Shown here: positions 18,165-27,810 of the stretch, piece by piece
Position numbering within the stretch: position 1 is the stretch's first letter
How the letters are laid out: every line of letters begins with the position of its first letter
Assembly: GCF_002027705.1 (NCBI RefSeq)
Contig: NZ_MBTG01000002.1
Span: 186,001 to 250,000, forward strand
Origin: Paenibacillus ferrarius
Lineage (GTDB): Bacteria > Bacillota > Bacilli > Paenibacillales > NBRC-103111
Direction: 5' to 3'
Length of the DNA stretch: 64,000 nt
Notes under the pieces: generated by a model
What the model was told of the DNA's origin: nothing
The model's input: only the letters and a program-made list of their open reading frames with translations
The model's database searches: none
Made by a program: the position numbers and the translations under genes

Positions 18165-19106
18165 TTAGTCCGTTTCTTGGAGCCAAATACGCAAATCGGA
18201 TAAATCCGATGGCAGGGGAGCTTCATAGTCTGTCCATTCTCTGGTCCCCGGATGAACGAAACCTAACCGAAAAGCATGTAGCGCCTGACGATGCAGCCGT
18301 CCATTTACTTCAGCTGACCATTCATGCTGCTCGAATTCGGGCAATGTATACATCTTGTCTCCCAGCAGCGGATGCCCCAAATGCCGCATATGGACGCGTA
18401 TTTGGTGTGTTCTGCCTGTTTCCAGCCAAATCCGCACCAACGCCGCATGCTTGAATTGTTCCACGACCTCGTAGTGGGTGACAGCGTTGTAGCCAGTCGG
18501 GGTTACAATGCGAACATGCGGCTGCTCGGGATCGCGGTCAATCGGTTCATTGACAGTCCCTTTCGAATCAGCGAACGTCCCCCAAACCAAAGCGAGATAT
18601 TCCTTTTTCACCTGATGCTGAATCATTTGTTCCGAGATTTGTTGATGAACATACGGCGTCTTGGCAATCGCAAGAACACCGGATGTTTCTTGATCCAGCC
18701 GGTGGACAGGACGGAATCGGCAAGTACTCCCGGCTTGCTGCCAATGATGAACAACACCGTTCGCAATGGTATTCACATAATGCCCATGAGTAGGATGTAC
18801 AATGATGCCAGCCTCTTTGGCCAGAATCAGCAGATGGTCATCTTCATGCAGGATATGCAGAGGAAGCTCCTGCGGCAAAATATCCTCAGACTCTTCCTCC
18901 TCCATCCGAATTTCTACACGATCGCCTGCTTGAACCTTAATGTTAATATATTGTCTGACACCATTCACAGTGATTCCCTGCTCAGTCAGCTTAATTCGGG
19001 AGAGCAGCTTGCGTGAAACCATCAGTCTTTTTTGTAAAATAGTCTTGAGAATAAAACCCTCTTCCTCGGGCGGCACGATGTAAACTAACGGTTCGTAATA
19101 ACTCAT
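18165..19106 (-). CDS. RluA-family pseudouridine synthase
   Basis: A 313-residue enzyme with an S4-like N-terminal part (residues about 15-75) and the catalytic HRLDQETSGVLAIAK motif holding the nucleophilic Asp, plus GRTHQIRVHMRHLGHPLLGD. It converts uridine to pseudouridine in rRNA or tRNA; the target cannot be told. Its ATG overlaps the pduO stop as ATGA, so it is translated with the cobalamin operon, an odd pairing that may put it under B12 control. Confidence 0.93.
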   Translation of the reverse strand: MSYYEPLVYIVPPEEEGFILKTILQKRLMVSRKLLSRIKLTEQGITVNGVRQYINIKVQAGDRVEIRMEEEESEDILPQELPLHILHEDDHLLILAKEAGIIVHPTHGHYVNTIANGVVHHWQQAGSTCRFRPVHRLDQETSGVLAIAKTPYVHQQISEQMIQHQVKKEYLALVWGTFADSKGTVNEPIDRDPEQPHVRIVTPTGYNAVTHYEVVEQFKHAALVRIWLETGRTHQIRVHMRHLGHPLLGDKMYTLPEFEQHEWSAEVNGRLHRQALHAFRLGFVHPGTREWTDYEAPLPSDLSDLRIWLQETD

Positions 19107-19672
19107 GATTTGCGTCTAAACACCTCAGCACTACGAATGTACTCCACATCTGCAATACCTTCACGGAAATTCGCTGTGCGGGCAATTGTGAAGAAGAGAT
19201 CGGAGAGCCTATTCAAGTATCGGCGCACTTCAGGATTAATTTCCTGTGTGCGAGCCAGCGTCACCACTCGGCGCTCTGCTCGGCGGCACACAGTCCGGCA
19301 AATGTGCAGCGTGGAAGAAACGGTCCCGCCTCCCGGCAAAATAAAGCGCGTAATATCCGGGGTCTCTTTATCATATTGATCAATCCAAGCTTCAAGTACA
19401 TCAACCATGTCGGATGTTACTTTATAAGGGCGAAGATCTTGTTTCAATAGGGCCAAGTCCGATCCGCAATCAAAAATTTCATGCTGAATTTGCAGCAAAT
19501 TCGGGAGTAAATCCGGATATTTCTCCGGATCCATGAAGCTCATGGCCTGCCCAACATGACAATTCAGTTCATCCGTTGTCCCGTAGGCTTCCACCCGGGC
19601 ATCGTCTTTATCGACACGACCGCCAATTACACCTGTTTGCCCGGCATCTCCTGTACGCGTATAAATTTTCAT
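19103..19672 (-). CDS. pduO: PduO-type ATP:cob(I)alamin adenosyltransferase
   Basis: A 189-residue helical-bundle enzyme that transfers adenosyl from ATP to cob(I)alamin. Visible: N-terminal MKIYTRTGDAGQTG ATP-binding motif, YGTTDELNCHVG, and the C-terminal RYLNRLSDLFFTIAR. It overlaps cobQ by ATGA upstream and the pseudouridine synthase by ATGA downstream. Confidence 0.95.
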   Translation of the reverse strand: MKIYTRTGDAGQTGVIGGRVDKDDARVEAYGTTDELNCHVGQAMSFMDPEKYPDLLPNLLQIQHEIFDCGSDLALLKQDLRPYKVTSDMVDVLEAWIDQYDKETPDITRFILPGGGTVSSTLHICRTVCRRAERRVVTLARTQEINPEVRRYLNRLSDLFFTIARTANFREGIADVEYIRSAEVFRRKS

Positions 19673-21270
19673 CCTTTACCAACCTCCGTTTTCCTAGGCT
19701 TTGCTGTATCCATCATCTCATAAACACGCTGCATATCCAAGTGGCTTCTGACATGATCGGCGAGCCTGTCGAAAGCGGCCTCTCTGCGCTCTTTGAAACG
19801 AAGTCCGCCTACGATCGGGGACAGTCCCTTCTGCTCGCGAATGCCGTTCAGCCATGCCCTGCGAAAGTCATCATTATGCAGGATTCCGTGCAGATAGGTC
19901 CCCCAGACTCGACCCTTTTCCACAGCTGCTCCATCCGCATGCCAACCTGAGCTGTCACCATTCTCGGCAGCTGTCCGAATCTGGAAGGGCGCTGCAATGT
20001 CCTGCAAATAACGCGTCCGACCCATGTGGATTTCATAGCCGTCAATCGCAAGCTCAGTCCCATTTGGGGCGAATAGCGCAGATTTGCCTTGCACTTGAAC
20101 CGTCCGTTTCTCCGGTGTAAACATCGTCTCCGTCGGCAGAAGTCCTAAGCCTTCCAGTTCGGGATGGTCCGATTCGTATCCGTTCGGATCCAGCAGCTTG
20201 CTGCCGAGCATCTGATAGCCTGCGCAGATCCCGGCGACCCAGCCTTTTTCTAGCTTGACAAAAGCTTGAATTCGCTCTGTTAGTCCGCTTTCATTCAAGT
20301 GCCTCAGATCGTCCATCGTATTCTTGCTGCCCGGGAGCAGCACAACATCCGGTTCTCCCCAATCGGCGAGGTGTGTAATGTAGCGGAAATGGACATCTTT
20401 CTCCTCTTGAAGCGGATCGAAATCCGTGAAGTTCGAAAGGCGAGGCAAGCGAATAACCGCAACATCCAGCTGATCCGCCGATTTGCTATTCGTGGCTTCA
20501 TGGCGTTTGTTTTGCACTCTTTTGGAGTCCAGAGAAGCCGAATCTTCATCTTCAATTCCCAACTGCGGCAAATAAGGAATCACCCCTAGAACGGGCTTGC
20601 CTGTCCGCTCCTCCAGCCAATCCAAGCCGGGCTTCAGGAGGCTCACATCTCCACGGAATTTATTGATGATAAACCCCTTCACGCGGTCGCGTTCCTCTTG
20701 TGACAGAATTTCCAGCGTTCCGACAATAGCAGCAAATACGCCGCCACGATCAATATCGGCAACAAGCAGAACGGGGGCATCCGCCCATCCGGCGAGGCGC
20801 ATATTGACGATATCGCGATCCTTTAAATTCACCTCTGCCGGGCTTCCCGCCCCTTCAAGCACAACAATGTCATATTCGCTGCGCAATCTTCCCAAAGCAT
20901 CCTTCACAATGACCTCGGCTTGCGGCAAATAAGATTCGCGATACGTTCTGGCGTCCAAATCAGAATATGGCACACCATGAACAACGACCTGTGCCACCAT
21001 ATCTTGTTTGGGCTTAAGAAGAATCGGATTCATATCCGTCGTCGCCAAAATTCCGCAGGCATCGGCTTGGACACCTTGGGCTCGGCCAATCTCTTTGCCG
21101 TCGAAAGTCACATACGAGTTCAGTGACATATTTTGAGATTTGAATGGTGCGGTCTGCCAGCCATCCTGCACAAGAATACGGCATATTGCAGCCGTCAGAA
21201 TACTTTTGCCCACATCCGAAGCCGTTCCTTGAACCATCAGTGTTGCTGCTTGCAACGACGCTTTCGTCAT
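19669..21270 (-). CDS. cobQ: cobyric acid synthase CobQ
   Basis: A 533-residue glutamine-dependent amidotransferase that amidates side chains b, d, e and g of adenosylcobyrinate a,c-diamide. Residues 1-240 form the dethiobiotin-synthetase-like ATPase (QGTASDVGKSI, QNMSLNSYVT); the C-terminal half is a triad glutamine amidotransferase with AGICAGYQMLG and GTYLHGILHN. A stretch near residues 240-268 (RVQNKRHEATNSK) is a longer, charged linker than usual. RBS GAGG. Confidence 0.96.
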   Translation of the reverse strand: MTKASLQAATLMVQGTASDVGKSILTAAICRILVQDGWQTAPFKSQNMSLNSYVTFDGKEIGRAQGVQADACGILATTDMNPILLKPKQDMVAQVVVHGVPYSDLDARTYRESYLPQAEVIVKDALGRLRSEYDIVVLEGAGSPAEVNLKDRDIVNMRLAGWADAPVLLVADIDRGGVFAAIVGTLEILSQEERDRVKGFIINKFRGDVSLLKPGLDWLEERTGKPVLGVIPYLPQLGIEDEDSASLDSKRVQNKRHEATNSKSADQLDVAVIRLPRLSNFTDFDPLQEEKDVHFRYITHLADWGEPDVVLLPGSKNTMDDLRHLNESGLTERIQAFVKLEKGWVAGICAGYQMLGSKLLDPNGYESDHPELEGLGLLPTETMFTPEKRTVQVQGKSALFAPNGTELAIDGYEIHMGRTRYLQDIAAPFQIRTAAENGDSSGWHADGAAVEKGRVWGTYLHGILHNDDFRRAWLNGIREQKGLSPIVGGLRFKERREAAFDRLADHVRSHLDMQRVYEMMDTAKPRKTEVGKG

Positions 21271-21274
21271 GACC

Positions 21275-22369
21275 TTATCCTCGATTCTGCGTTAAATCTG
21301 ACAACATCGTATGTAATCCGGCAATTAGCCGGCAATTATCCTCACGAAGACGAACAGCCACACGGCAATAACGTTCATTCAGCCCTGCAAACAAGGAAGC
21401 GTCTCGAATCAAAATGCCTTGCTGCCCCATATGCTGCTGAGCCTGCTTAACCGTAACCCCCATCGAAACAGGAAACGAAAAAAGTAAAAAGTTCACTTCA
21501 CCATGAACAACGTCAAGACCTAACTGCTCAAGCTGTTGGATGAGCCACAATTTCTCTTCCTGAAGCCACTGCCTGCTGCTGATCTCGAACGCCTCATCTT
21601 CAAGTACGGCTGTGCCAATACGTTGAGCCAAATAGTTAACGCTCCACTGTACTTGAAGCTGCTGTGCGAGTTTAATCCGGTCTGGATGAGCCACCATGAA
21701 GCCCAAACGAATGCCAGGAATCGAATAAAATTTGGTCATCGAACGAAGGACTACCAGACGCTGACTCTCCGCAGCATGCTGAAGCAGGGAATGCTCCTGT
21801 TCATTTGGCACAAAGTCCATGAAAGCTTCATCCAAGACACAAGGGTGATCACCTTGCAAAAGCATAGCCAACACATCGCGTGGTATCAGCTTGCCAGATG
21901 GATTATTGGGGTGTCCGAGGAACAATAAATCCACAGCAGCCTGCGCTGCTTCTACATCTTGCTGCTGCAAAACAAATTGATGCTGAGCGTGCAGAGGGAT
22001 ATTGTAGATCCCGCCTCCAGATTTATGGACCGCTTCCTCATATTCGCTAAAAGAAGGTCTTGCCAGACCTGTCACCTGCGGCTTCAACACTCTGGCTGTC
22101 AAATCAATCAGCTCTGCTGCTCCATTCCCGACTAGAATGCTTTCCATCGGAATGTTGTACTTGGCCGAAAGCTTGCTGCGCAGCTCGCGAACGGCAGGGT
22201 CCGGGTATTGAACAATATCCCGCCATCCCTCACTGAGTATCTGCCTGACAACCGGGGGAGGTCCCAGCGGGTTCATATTAGAGCTAAAATCGAGGAACCC
22301 CGTCTCCGGCTTCCCATAAGCTTCTTCGGCCGTTCGGAGATCGCCTCCGTGCCCGTAGCGTTCCAGCAT
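21275..22369 (-). CDS. cobD: threonine-phosphate decarboxylase CobD
   Basis: A 364-residue PLP enzyme that makes (R)-1-amino-2-propanol phosphate for the corrinoid nucleotide loop. Visible: YGHGGDLRTAEEAYG, FLDFSSNMNPLGPP, GHPNNPSGKLI, DEAFMDFVP, and the PLP lysine in VLRSMTKFYSIPGIRLG. The ATG at 22369 was chosen because GGAAAGGGG precedes it by seven bases; a longer frame to 22411 spans that site. Cotranscribed between cobS and cobQ. Confidence 0.93.
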   Translation of the reverse strand: MLERYGHGGDLRTAEEAYGKPETGFLDFSSNMNPLGPPPVVRQILSEGWRDIVQYPDPAVRELRSKLSAKYNIPMESILVGNGAAELIDLTARVLKPQVTGLARPSFSEYEEAVHKSGGGIYNIPLHAQHQFVLQQQDVEAAQAAVDLLFLGHPNNPSGKLIPRDVLAMLLQGDHPCVLDEAFMDFVPNEQEHSLLQHAAESQRLVVLRSMTKFYSIPGIRLGFMVAHPDRIKLAQQLQVQWSVNYLAQRIGTAVLEDEAFEISSRQWLQEEKLWLIQQLEQLGLDVVHGEVNFLLFSFPVSMGVTVKQAQQHMGQQGILIRDASLFAGLNERYCRVAVRLREDNCRLIAGLHTMLSDLTQNRG

Positions 22370-22419
22370 TCCGTGTCCCCTTTCCATCATAAAATCTATG
22401 ATAAAGAGCATGATTTTAG

Positions 22420-23271
22420 TTATACATATACGATCGGTACTAATATAACGCCTAACAACAGGACGCTTTCCAGAAGCTCGTTCAGCGCCCCGTAGGTATC
22501 TCCTGTTAACCCGCCTAGTTTACTGCTCATATACGCTGCGAAAGCCCAGCCAGCCGCAAGCGTGCCCAAAACAACACCGCACACGATGATCCAGAGTGTG
22601 GAATCAAACATAACAGAGACGTTCCCATCACGGAGTGTTCCGCCTACGAAAACCGTAGTTGCAAGAAGGGCTACGCCTAACGAAGCAAAGACATGCCCTT
22701 TGCGTACGCTGCGAAATAAGCTGCCTAATCCGCTGTCCTTTCGCGCGTAGGGCCATCCATAAATCGCCAATACCATAAACCAACGGCTCCATATGGGAAC
22801 AACAACGATTAGACAACTATTTCCCCAACTGCCGCTGTCCACCAGATGATCCAGCCATGTGTACAGCAGGGAAAATTTCAGTAGCAAATGCAGGACGCAG
22901 ACGATGACCCCCATCGCGCCTACGCGGCTGTCTTTCATAATTTCGAGCATCTGCTCGCGGGGACGATGGCTGAGAATGCCATCAGCCGTATCCATCAAGC
23001 CATCCAGATGCAGCCCCCCGCTCAAAACAACCCACAGGCTTAGCAGCAAGGCAGCAGCCGGCATTGGCGGCAGGATGATGCCAAGTCCCTTGCCAGCAAG
23101 CAGCAATAGCAGCCCCATGACAAACCCAGCGAGCGGATAAAAAACTACGCTCCGCCTAAACACTCGCTCTGTATAATCAATTTGCACCGGAATGGGCAAA
23201 CGCGTCAGAAATTGAAAGGCTGCTATGCAAGCGCGCAGCCAATCTAGAACAAAAGCACGAGCAGTATGCAT
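22420..23271 (-). CDS. cobS: adenosylcobinamide-GDP ribazoletransferase CobS
   Basis: A 283-residue membrane enzyme that joins adenosylcobinamide-GDP to alpha-ribazole. Visible: FQFLTRLPIP near the N-terminus and the acidic motif HLDGLMDTADGI with DSRVGAMG, which are CobS signatures. Several membrane helices follow. The ATG at 23271 has GGGAGG upstream and overlaps the end of cbiB by 28 bases; the open frame extends upstream to 23361 but that start would lie deeper in cbiB. Confidence 0.95.
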   Translation of the reverse strand: MHTARAFVLDWLRACIAAFQFLTRLPIPVQIDYTERVFRRSVVFYPLAGFVMGLLLLLAGKGLGIILPPMPAAALLLSLWVVLSGGLHLDGLMDTADGILSHRPREQMLEIMKDSRVGAMGVIVCVLHLLLKFSLLYTWLDHLVDSGSWGNSCLIVVVPIWSRWFMVLAIYGWPYARKDSGLGSLFRSVRKGHVFASLGVALLATTVFVGGTLRDGNVSVMFDSTLWIIVCGVVLGTLAAGWAFAAYMSSKLGGLTGDTYGALNELLESVLLLGVILVPIVYV

Positions 23272-24230
23272 AGCAATCCTCCCATCACTACAAAACTTAC
23301 GCCGTAGAGCATACGCACGGCATAGACGATATCCTGCTGCGTCCGCGGGCGCAGCGGCCACCCCAGGCGGGCGCGCTCGCTTGCCGCGCCGCCGTAGACA
23401 TTCAGCCCGCCCAGCTCAATGCCGAGAGCTCCGGCTACCGCCGACTCCGGAATTCCGCTGTTCGGGCTGGGGTGCAAGTGCGCGAAGCGGCGGACGGCTG
23501 CGGCCGAACGCTTCGCCGAAAGCCGCGGCTGCAGCAGAGCGACGAGAATCAGCAGGAGGCCGGTCAGCCGCGCCGGAATCCAGTTCATGACGTCGTCCCA
23601 GCGGGCCGACGCCCAGCCGAAATGACGGTATCTGTCATTTCGGTAGCCGACCATCGAATCCAGTGTATTCGATGCCCGGTATAACATCGCGAGCGGCGCT
23701 CCGCCGAGCAGCGCGTAGAACAACGGCGAGATCACCGCGTCGACAATATTCTCCGCTACCGTTTCCACAACCGCGCGCGTCAGTTCTTCCTCTCCGAGCT
23801 CGTCCGTATCCCGGCCTACGATGTAGCCGGTGTACTTGCGAGCATCGGCGAGTTCGCCTTTGCGCAGCGGATTGTAGACGAGATAAGCAGCATCCTTCAG
23901 CCCTTTGATGGCGATAGTGGTTGAAATCAACCATGTGCTCACCGCATATCCCAGCCATTCATGAACGGAACGTGCTGCCATAATCAGCACCATTACACTA
24001 AAGAAGCTGATGCCTATGGTCGAAACGGTTAGCAAAATGCCTTTGGCTCGCAGCCATCCCGGTGAATCGGTGTCTTTGCGCAGCATTTTTTCAATTCCGC
24101 GTATCCAGCGTCCGATGTGAATAACAGGATGGGTCGGCCACTTTGGATCACCAAGAATCCAGTCTATCACGATGGCAGCAATCGTCATGCTGACGATCTC
24201 CTGCCAGGAGTACATCCACATGGTAATCAC
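23244..24230 (-). CDS. cbiB: adenosylcobinamide-phosphate synthase CbiB
   Basis: A 328-residue membrane enzyme that attaches aminopropanol phosphate to adenosylcobyrate. Visible: DWILGDPKWPTHPVIHIGR at the N-terminus, VETVAENIVDAVISPLFYA, and NTLDSMVGYRNDRYRHFGWA, all CbiB signatures. Starts at GTG overlapping the cobU stop as GTGA. The 3' third (23300-23900) is markedly more GC-rich than neighbouring genes. Confidence 0.95.
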   Translation of the reverse strand: MITMWMYSWQEIVSMTIAAIVIDWILGDPKWPTHPVIHIGRWIRGIEKMLRKDTDSPGWLRAKGILLTVSTIGISFFSVMVLIMAARSVHEWLGYAVSTWLISTTIAIKGLKDAAYLVYNPLRKGELADARKYTGYIVGRDTDELGEEELTRAVVETVAENIVDAVISPLFYALLGGAPLAMLYRASNTLDSMVGYRNDRYRHFGWASARWDDVMNWIPARLTGLLLILVALLQPRLSAKRSAAAVRRFAHLHPSPNSGIPESAVAGALGIELGGLNVYGGAASERARLGWPLRPRTQQDIVYAVRMLYGVSFVVMGGLLCILLVLLF

Positions 24231-24832
24231 CGTTCCGTCCTTGACGACGAAGGACGTGTATCCAGTCGATAAGCTCTACTTTTTAACTCGATAGGAATTC
24301 CTGCCGTAACCAAAAATACCTCTTCGCAAACGCCCGCTAGGCGCTGATTCATCCGTCCTGCCAGATCCCGGAAGGTGCGTCCCAGCGGGTATTCCGGGAC
24401 AATCCCGTCTCCCACCTCATTGGTTACCAGTATGAGGGTCCCTGCATAGGAGGAAACCGACTCAACAAGCTCATCCAACCGTTTCGTAACCAAAGCTGAA
24501 GCATTAGTCTCTGATTCATAGCGAAGCAGCCAATTCGTCAGCCAAAGCGTTAAGCAGTCTACCAGAACAGCAGGTGCGGGTATACCAGCATTCGTACCGT
24601 TCTCCTGAAGCTGCTTAAGAAGTTCGCACAGCTCATACGGCTCTTCCCGCGTATCCCACGGATAGCCCGAGCTGAGCCGCTGCTGCTTGTGCAAACCTAC
24701 CCGCTCCCTCATTTCCTCATCGTAGATGTGAGAGGTCGCGATGTATATTCCCTGCTGCTCGCCGTGCATCGCAAGCTGTTCTGCGAAAGCGCTCTTGCCG
24801 CTTCGCGCGCCGCCCGTTACCAACACCGCCAT
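24227..24832 (-). CDS. cobU: CobU bifunctional cobinamide kinase/guanylyltransferase
   Basis: A 201-residue enzyme that phosphorylates adenosylcobinamide and adds GMP. Visible: P-loop VTGGARSGKSAFAEQ, LVDCLTLWLTNWL, and LVTNEVGDGIVPEYPLGRTF. RBS AAGGAGG. Overlaps cbiB by four bases. Its 60-base gap from cobT shows no terminator. Confidence 0.96.
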   Translation of the reverse strand: MAVLVTGGARSGKSAFAEQLAMHGEQQGIYIATSHIYDEEMRERVGLHKQQRLSSGYPWDTREEPYELCELLKQLQENGTNAGIPAPAVLVDCLTLWLTNWLLRYESETNASALVTKRLDELVESVSSYAGTLILVTNEVGDGIVPEYPLGRTFRDLAGRMNQRLAGVCEEVFLVTAGIPIELKSRAYRLDTRPSSSRTER

Positions 24833-24887
24833 GGCGCCCTCGCCTCCTTCTCTTCGTAAGCTCTCTTACGTCCTTGCCGCCAGCTGA

Positions 24888-25967
24888 TTACCCCCGCGAC
24901 ACGCCTGCGCTTTCGAATGTCGCCATTTCCTTCATGATCTTGCCTGCGGCGTCGATCACGTTGAAGACAAGCACAGCGCCTGTTCCTTCCCCCAGCCTCA
25001 TATCCATCTGCAGCATCGCTGCGAGGCCTACGGCTTCGAGCATCTTCGTATGCCCCTGCTCCTGCGATAAGTGCGATGCGAGCATATAGGACGCGCTTAG
25101 CGGTGCTAATCGGCTCGCCACAAGCGCTGCCGCCGACGAGATGAAGCCGTCGACAACGACCGGGCAGCGGTTTTTCGCTGCGCCCAGTATGACCCCAACC
25201 AGTCCGGCGATTTCGAGCCCCCCGACTTTGGTCAATACCTCTAGCGCATAGTCCCCGCTTGACTGGATCTCTTGCCCTTCCGCAGGCCGAAGCCCATTCA
25301 CATCCAGAGCCTTGTTCACAACGGATTGCTTATGCAGCCATTTGGCATCATCAATGCCTGTTCCGCGGCCAACCGCTATGCTGGCGTCCAAGCCCGTCAG
25401 CGCGCACAAAATAGCGGCGCTTGCCGTGGTGTTGCCGATCCCCATCTCCCCTGTCGCAAACAGGCGAAAGCCTTTCTCTGCCAGCTCGTCGACAAGCTCG
25501 ACACCGGCCTGAATGGCCTGAATGGCTTCGTCTGGCGTCATCGCTGACTCTAGCGCCATATTCCGCGTGCCTTTGCGTACTTTGCGGGCAACTAGATTCG
25601 GATGCTCCAAATCGGCATTTACACCCATATCCACACAGATGACTTCGGCACCTGCATGTCTAGCCAGTACGTTGACAGCGGCTCCGCCATAAAGAAAGTT
25701 CAACACCATTTGAGGTGTCACTTCCGCTGGAAAAGCGCTGATTCCTTCTTCGCACACCCCATGATCTCCGGCCATGACGATCACGGCTTTTTTATCGAAA
25801 ACCGGCATCACTTCGCCTGTAATTCCGGCAACTTGACGAGCAATATCCTCGAGCTTGCCTAGGCTGCCCTGCGGTTTGGTCAATTGGTTCAAATGATCAT
25901 TGGCTTGCGTCACCACGTCTTCTTGTATGGGCAAAATGCTTGAAATAATCGATTCCAGTGTATTCAT
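24888..25967 (-). CDS. cobT: CobT nicotinate-nucleotide:DMB phosphoribosyltransferase
   Basis: A 359-residue enzyme making alpha-ribazole phosphate from dimethylbenzimidazole. Visible: LTKPQGSLGKLEDIA, VIVMAGDHGVCEEG, GEMGIGNTTASAAI, and GRGTGIDDAKWLHKQ. The ATG at 25967 follows GGAGG; the open frame to 25991 would place that site inside the gene. Fourth gene of the B12 operon. Confidence 0.96.
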   Translation of the reverse strand: MNTLESIISSILPIQEDVVTQANDHLNQLTKPQGSLGKLEDIARQVAGITGEVMPVFDKKAVIVMAGDHGVCEEGISAFPAEVTPQMVLNFLYGGAAVNVLARHAGAEVICVDMGVNADLEHPNLVARKVRKGTRNMALESAMTPDEAIQAIQAGVELVDELAEKGFRLFATGEMGIGNTTASAAILCALTGLDASIAVGRGTGIDDAKWLHKQSVVNKALDVNGLRPAEGQEIQSSGDYALEVLTKVGGLEIAGLVGVILGAAKNRCPVVVDGFISSAAALVASRLAPLSASYMLASHLSQEQGHTKMLEAVGLAAMLQMDMRLGEGTGAVLVFNVIDAAGKIMKEMATFESAGVSRG

Positions 25968-25990
25968 ATCATCAACCTCCATGAAGTTCA

Positions 25991-26767
25991 TTATTTGCCG
26001 GGCTGCAGCAGAATTTGCGGAGCGGCATTGACAGGATGCGGCAAAACGATTGGTTCCGTTCCATATACCTCTTTGATTAATCCGCTAGTAATAATTTCAT
26101 CCGGTGTTCCGATTGCCGCCATGCGGCCGTTGTGAACCACCATTAGTCGCGTACAGTACTGGGCTGCCAGGTTTAGATCATGCAGAACAGCAACGACGGT
26201 TAACTCAGCTTCGTGCTGCCATTCTTTGATATAGTCCATCATCTGCACTTGATACCCAATATCGAGAAATGTCGTTGGTTCATCCAGCATGAGCAGCCGC
26301 GGCTGCTGCGCCATCACCTTGGCCAGCGCGACTCGCTGCCGTTCTCCTCCGCTTAGACGTTCAATGGTACGGTCAATGAGGGGCTCCAAGTGCAGCCTTT
26401 GTATAATGGTTTCAATCAACCCTTCTGCATCAGCGGAGTCCTCTCCCAACCAATTTTGGAAAGGATATCGCCCCATTTCCACCACTTCACGAACCGTAAA
26501 GCCGACCGGGGGAAGGGCATCCTGCTGCAGCACGGCCAGCCATCTGGCAAGCTCCTTCCGCGAGAAGGAGGCGGCTGCGCGCTCATCCAGCAGCACTTTC
26601 CCCTTTTTGATCGGATCAATCCCCGACAAAAGCCGAAGCAGCGTCGATTTCCCACTGCCATTGGGTCCAATTATGCCAAAAAACTCACCTTGCTTGACCT
26701 CAAAGCTAATCTGTTCCAGAACCTGCTGTTCCAAAAAGCTCTGACAAAGCTGCTCCACTTTAATCAT
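25991..26767 (-). CDS. btuD: cobalamin ABC transporter ATP-binding protein BtuD-like
   Basis: A 258-residue ABC ATPase with Walker A GPNGSGKSTLLRLL, Q-loop, signature LSGGERQRVALAKVMAQ, and Walker B LLMLDEPTTFLDI. It is the iron/cobalamin-uptake type. The ATG at 26767 has GAGG nine bases upstream; a TTG three codons earlier is less likely. Linked to btuC and btuF, so it energises B12 uptake. Confidence 0.93.
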   Translation of the reverse strand: MIKVEQLCQSFLEQQVLEQISFEVKQGEFFGIIGPNGSGKSTLLRLLSGIDPIKKGKVLLDERAAASFSRKELARWLAVLQQDALPPVGFTVREVVEMGRYPFQNWLGEDSADAEGLIETIIQRLHLEPLIDRTIERLSGGERQRVALAKVMAQQPRLLMLDEPTTFLDIGYQVQMMDYIKEWQHEAELTVVAVLHDLNLAAQYCTRLMVVHNGRMAAIGTPDEIITSGLIKEVYGTEPIVLPHPVNAAPQILLQPGK

Positions 26768-26772
26768 CGTGA

Positions 26773-27810
26773 TCAACCTCTTAACGTTTTCTTATCCTTG
26801 TGAAGCAAATAGGCGAAAAAAGGCGCACCCAGAAATGCCGTTATAACACCTAGCGGAATTTCCGTTGGACTTAACAAGGTGCGGGCAAGCGTATCAGCCC
26901 ATAATACATAGATACCTCCGCCAATGGCCGAAAGAGGAATAATCAATCGGTAATCAGGTCCTACAATCAAGCGCACCAAATGGGGCACAATGAGACCTAC
27001 AAAGCCGATCACCCCTGCAACGGAAACGGCTGCAGCCGTTAAGAACGTAGCTGTGATCAAAACAACCAGCTTCGTCCGTTCCACATTGACACCAAGATGC
27101 GAAGCCTGACGCTCGCCTAACGAGAGTAAATTCATGGATCTGGCGTAACTCAGAAGCACCAGAACGCCAATTAGTAAATAAGGTGAAATGATATAAATAT
27201 AAGACCAGCCGCGCATAGCCAAGCTGCCCATTAACCAGAACACAATTTCATTAATAACCTGCTTGGAAATCGATACCATGAACGAAACAATCGCCCCTAG
27301 AAAAGCCTGCATGACAACACCTGATAAGATAAGCGTCTCCATCTTCAGCTTGCCGTCAATCTGCGCAAGCTTAAGCACAAGGAATAAAGAAAGGAGTCCC
27401 GTCACGAAGGCAACGATCGGAATCGACCATTGTCCGAACCAAGCCAGCTGCAGACCAAAATAAATGAGAAAAGCAGCTCCTACCGATGCTCCTGAAGAAA
27501 CACCCAGCGCATAAGGATCTGCAAGAGGATTGCGGAGCACCCCTTGGAAAGCTGCTCCCGCAATGGAAAGCGATGCACCTACCAAAATGCCAAGCAACAC
27601 GCGGGGAAATCTCACTTTATTAATAATTTGCTCCGCCGATTGCGGCCAGCTAACATGAATAGCATCACCAAGCCAAGGAATATGCTTGCCGAGAATGCCC
27701 GCTATTTGGAAGATGGGAAGCTTTGCTGTACCCAGCGTTAAACTCACCAGAATAGAAAGAAGAAGGAGTATAACTCCTACTCCTCCCCATAGCATTAATT
27801 TTCTTTTCAT
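26773..27810 (-). CDS. btuC: cobalamin ABC transporter permease BtuC-like
   Basis: A 345-residue FecCD/BtuC-family permease with about ten membrane helices. Visible: RVLLGILVGASLSIAGAAFQG, RNPLADPYALGVSSGA, and FVGLIVPHLVR. Its ATG follows directly on the btuF TAA. Vitamin B12 substrate is inferred from the riboswitch and neighbours; siderophore permeases look alike. Confidence 0.93.
   Translation of the reverse strand: MKRKLMLWGGVGVILLLLSILVSLTLGTAKLPIFQIAGILGKHIPWLGDAIHVSWPQSAEQIINKVRFPRVLLGILVGASLSIAGAAFQGVLRNPLADPYALGVSSGASVGAAFLIYFGLQLAWFGQWSIPIVAFVTGLLSLFLVLKLAQIDGKLKMETLILSGVVMQAFLGAIVSFMVSISKQVINEIVFWLMGSLAMRGWSYIYIISPYLLIGVLVLLSYARSMNLLSLGERQASHLGVNVERTKLVVLITATFLTAAAVSVAGVIGFVGLIVPHLVRLIVGPDYRLIIPLSAIGGGIYVLWADTLARTLLSPTEIPLGVITAFLGAPFFAYLLHKDKKTLRG

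Noticed and set aside
23635..23958. Arg-rich frame inside cbiB as a gene
   Set aside because: Shadow frame caused by high GC; cbiB motifs are intact in the true frame.
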